Shown: in pieces, positions 6,076 through 8,327 of the stretch
Layout: each line of letters opens with the position of its first letter
How positions within the stretch are numbered: the first letter of the stretch is position 1
Assembly (NCBI GenBank): GCA_016214245.1
Contig: JACROW010000042.1
Location: forward strand, 1-8,327
Reading direction: 5' to 3'
Length of the DNA: 8,327 nt
Source of the DNA: Candidatus Omnitrophota bacterium
Lineage (GTDB): Bacteria; Omnitrophota; Gorgyraeia; 2-01-FULL-45-10
Program-made: the position numbers and the translations under genes
The notes under the pieces: generated by a model
Database searches by the model: none
What the model saw: the letters and a program-made list of their open reading frames with translations, nothing else
What the model was told of the DNA's origin: nothing

Positions 6076-6591
6076 TTACTCATTAACCTCTGGCTTACCT
6101 TCCTGCCTGAAGGCCTTATCTTCAATACCCATGGCAATCCTGCCGGTTCTTACAACTTCCAATATTCCGAATGGCCGAAGAAGTTCAAGGAGCGCCTGTA
6201 TCTTACCTTGGTCTCCTACCGCCTCTACGCTGATGGATTTCGAGCCGGCATTGGCTATCTTAGCGCCGACCGAATCTACAGCCTCTAAGACCTCTTTTCT
6301 ATTCTTGGCCGTGACCGCGACCTTAAGAAGGATGAGCTCTCTATCTAGAAAATCGCCTTCTTTAAAGTCTATGACCTTTATCACATCTATAAGTTTATTC
6401 GACTGTTTCTTTATCTGTTCGAGCGTCTTCTCGTCTCCTTCCACCACGATGGTCATCCTCGAGACCGTGGGGTCTTCGGTCTCGCCGACAGCGAGGGAAC
6501 TTATGTTGAAGCCCCTGGCGCTGAAGAGCCCCGCTATGCGCGCGAGAACGCCGAACTTATTCTCAACAAGTATGGAGATCGTGTGCCTCAT
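6076..6591 (-). CDS. ilvN: Acetolactate synthase small (regulatory) subunit
   Basis: Regulatory partner of IlvB that raises its activity and confers feedback inhibition by branched-chain amino acids. The 171 residues hold an N-terminal ACT domain (about 4-72: [26 protein letters not shown], then [12 protein letters not shown]) and the small-subunit C-terminal domain (about 82-158). N11 and G14 align with E. coli IlvH residues whose mutation causes valine resistance, so valine sensitivity is expected. The ATG shares ATGA with the ilvB stop, giving coupled translation and balanced subunits. ilvC starts 14 bases after its stop. The name ilvH would serve equally. Confidence 0.96.
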   Translation of the reverse strand: MRHTISILVENKFGVLARIAGLFSARGFNISSLAVGETEDPTVSRMTIVVEGDEKTLEQIKKQSNKLIDVIKVIDFKEGDFLDRELILLKVAVTAKNRKEVLEAVDSVGAKIANAGSKSISVEAVGDQGKIQALLELLRPFGILEVVRTGRIAMGIEDKAFRQEGKPEVNE

Positions 6592-8261
6592 GCCATGCCT
6601 CCGATCATGCGGTTGATAGCCTCGCCTACCGGAACCATCGGAAAGACGTTCTCTTCCTTCTCAACGTGAAAGTCGAGAAAGACGGTGTTGTCTATCTTAA
6701 GCGCCCTTTCTATAGAAGGCCTGACGTCCTCTTTTCTCGTAACCCGGATACCGACAGCGCCGTAACTCTCCGCCAATTTTACAAAATCAGGGCAGGTCCC
6801 GCCGAGGCACGTATAGGAGTAACGTTTTTTATAGAATAATTCCTGCCACTGCCTCACCATCCCCAGATAGCAATTATTCAATATCGCAACCTTGACAGGA
6901 AGCTTGTTTATAACCGCTGTGGCAAGCTCCTGAATATTCATCTGGATAGAGCCGTCGCCCGCTATGTCAAAAACTATCGATTCCGGCTTCCCCATCTGTG
7001 CGCCTATCGCGGCCGGAAAACCATAACCCATCGTCCCCATTCCGCCTGATGAGATTATCGTCCTCGGCTTTGTGAATTTATAATACTGGGCAGCCCACAT
7101 CTGGTTCTGTCCGACCTCGGTAGTGATTATAGCCTCGCCCTTCGTCGCCTCGTAAATCTGCTCAACGACGTATTGCGGATGGATCTTGTCATCGTCCTTA
7201 TACTTCAAAGGATACGCCTTCTTCCAATCGTCTATCTTTTTAAGCCACTCTTTCGTGTCAGGCGGTTTTACAATCTTGTTAAGCTGGCCAAGGATATTCC
7301 GCGCGTCTCCGACTATCGGTATGTCAACCTCGACGTTCTTCGAAACGCTGGCCGGATCGATGTCTATATGGATGACCTTAGCGTGCGGCGCGAATGCCTC
7401 GAGTTTTCCCGTAACCCTGTCATCAAACCTCGCCCCTATGGCGACGATCAGATCTGAATCCATGATGGCGTGGTTCGCGTAAGCTGTGCCGTGCATGCCG
7501 AGCATGCCCAGGGCAAGGTGATGAGTCATGGGAAACGCGCCGAGACCGAGTAGCGTCATCGTAATGGGTATCTCGCATTTCGTGGCTAGTTCCCTGATCT
7601 CCTCCGATGCCCCTGATATTATTGCGCCGCCGCCTACATATAGTATCGGACGCTGTGAGTTTTCTATAGCCTTCGCCGCCCTCTTTATCTGTCCGATATG
7701 TCCGCTGTAAGTGGGGTTATATCCCCGGATATTTACTTCTTGAGGATAATGAAATTCTGCCTCCTCTTGTTGAATATCAACCGGCAGATCCACCAATACC
7801 GGGCCGGGCCTGCCGGTCCTGGCGATGTGAAAGGCTTCTTTTATCATCCGTGCAAGATCCTTAATATCTTCAACCAGATAATTATGCTTGGTGATGGGCC
7901 TTGTTATGCCGGTTATATCGGCTTCCTGAAAGGCGTCATTGCCTATCAGGAACGTTTTGACCTGTCCGGTGAAGGCGACTATTGGAATAGAATCCATATA
8001 TGCTGTGGCTATGCCTGTAACCAGATTTGTCGCACCGGGCCCTGAGGTAGCTATGCAGACCCCGACCTTCCCCGTCGCCCTGGCATATCCGTCAGCGGCA
8101 TGTGCCGCCCCCTGTTCGTGCCGTACCAGGATAAATCTTATAGGCGCGTCATATAACACGTCAAATATGGGCAGGACCACCCCGCCCGGATAGCCGAATA
8201 TGACTTCAACCCCCTCTTTTTTAAGCGATTCTATTAAGATCTTCGCGCCAGTCATTTTCAT
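6588..8261 (-). CDS. ilvB: Acetolactate synthase large (catalytic) subunit
   Basis: Thiamine-diphosphate enzyme that condenses two pyruvates, or pyruvate with 2-ketobutyrate, as the first common step of valine, leucine and isoleucine synthesis. The 557 residues are full length: an N-terminal pyrimidine-binding domain (about 1-170) with catalytic E49 in [15 protein letters not shown], a central domain (about 190-325) with [10 protein letters not shown], and a C-terminal diphosphate-binding domain with GDGSIQMN at 435 to NN at 462-463. SGPGATN and FQEAD are also typical. It is biosynthetic AHAS rather than catabolic ALS, because ilvN follows with a 4-base overlap and FAD-enzyme motifs are kept. 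The first ATG (8261) is chosen. ATG 8255 is also possible, and neither has a convincing ribosome site. It is the first gene of the visible cluster. Confidence 0.97.
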   Translation of the reverse strand: MKMTGAKILIESLKKEGVEVIFGYPGGVVLPIFDVLYDAPIRFILVRHEQGAAHAADGYARATGKVGVCIATSGPGATNLVTGIATAYMDSIPIVAFTGQVKTFLIGNDAFQEADITGITRPITKHNYLVEDIKDLARMIKEAFHIARTGRPGPVLVDLPVDIQQEEAEFHYPQEVNIRGYNPTYSGHIGQIKRAAKAIENSQRPILYVGGGAIISGASEEIRELATKCEIPITMTLLGLGAFPMTHHLALGMLGMHGTAYANHAIMDSDLIVAIGARFDDRVTGKLEAFAPHAKVIHIDIDPASVSKNVEVDIPIVGDARNILGQLNKIVKPPDTKEWLKKIDDWKKAYPLKYKDDDKIHPQYVVEQIYEATKGEAIITTEVGQNQMWAAQYYKFTKPRTIISSGGMGTMGYGFPAAIGAQMGKPESIVFDIAGDGSIQMNIQELATAVINKLPVKVAILNNCYLGMVRQWQELFYKKRYSYTCLGGTCPDFVKLAESYGAVGIRVTRKEDVRPSIERALKIDNTVFLDFHVEKEENVFPMVPVGEAINRMIGGMA

Positions 8262-8327
8262 ATGCTTACCGAATACAATTGCATATGGAACCTCTCTAAG
8301 TTAAAAGTCGGGTTAATGCGAGGTTTC
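8262..8327 (-). promoter_or_regulatory. Partial upstream leader of ilvB
   Basis: These 66 bases contain no gene I can support. Two inverted repeats are visible: CATATGC at 8287-8281 with GCATATG at 8265-8259, which would pair over the first ATG of ilvB, and a 6-base pair AACCTC/GAGGTT at 8289-8294 and 8320-8325. No promoter, T-box sequence or leader peptide can be identified with confidence before the window ends. Confidence 0.25.

Noticed and set aside
6131..6616. Plus-strand open frame of 161 codons opposite ilvN
   Set aside because: It is low-complexity and serine-rich, as expected from the antisense of a conserved gene, with no independent coding support.
8262..8327. T-box or other amino-acid-responsive leader before ilvB
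   Set aside because: Only 66 bases are visible, no conserved T-box sequence is present, and the pairings are weak.
1..8327. CRISPR array, tRNA, rRNA, insertion sequence or phage genes
   Set aside because: No spaced direct repeats, cloverleaf, rRNA-like stretch, transposase or integrase motif was seen on either strand.

Overview
All recognisable genes in this window lie on the minus strand, so transcription runs from high to low coordinates. It is a tightly packed biosynthetic cluster of a bacterium. The first block, 8261 to 3754, is branched-chain amino acid synthesis: ilvB and ilvN (acetohydroxyacid synthase large and small subunits), ilvC (ketol-acid reductoisomerase) and leuA (2-isopropylmalate synthase). 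The second block, 3666 to 450, is the shikimate pathway with a prepilin peptidase inserted: aroE, pilD-type peptidase, aroC (chorismate synthase) and aroK (shikimate kinase). A small unrecognised two-helix membrane protein (460 to 146) follows, then a nested inverted-repeat element (21 to 147).

The ilvB/ilvN and aroE/pilD junctions overlap (ATGA and TGATG). ilvN/ilvC, pilD/aroC and aroC/aroK are 10 to 30 bases apart. The one larger gap, leuA to aroE (3667 to 3753), holds a heptamer tandem repeat, a perfect GC-rich palindrome and a possible terminator. The two blocks may therefore be separate transcription units.

The most striking property is three apparent deletions of roughly 100 to 125 bases each, in otherwise well-conserved genes. 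One fuses the end of ilvC to the inside of leuA. One removes the HxH metal site of leuA. One removes the GDT/GG segment of aroC. Each leaves a frame change, while the sequence on both sides is intact and family-like. Taken literally, leuA and aroC are broken and ilvC lacks its extreme C-terminus. The absence of any other decay makes assembly or consensus error at least as likely as real gene loss.

The organism is probably an uncultivated Gram-negative-type lineage. Insertion of the prepilin peptidase among aro genes, the roughly even GC, frequent ATA isoleucine codons, the palindrome read as LPAGRQA and the heptamer repeat together recall Omnitrophota-like metagenomic genomes. This assignment is inference from memory and is not certain. 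A secondary theme is that the dinucleotide pockets of both IlvC and AroE lack the residues that normally hold the NADP 2'-phosphate, suggesting NADH use in both reductases.
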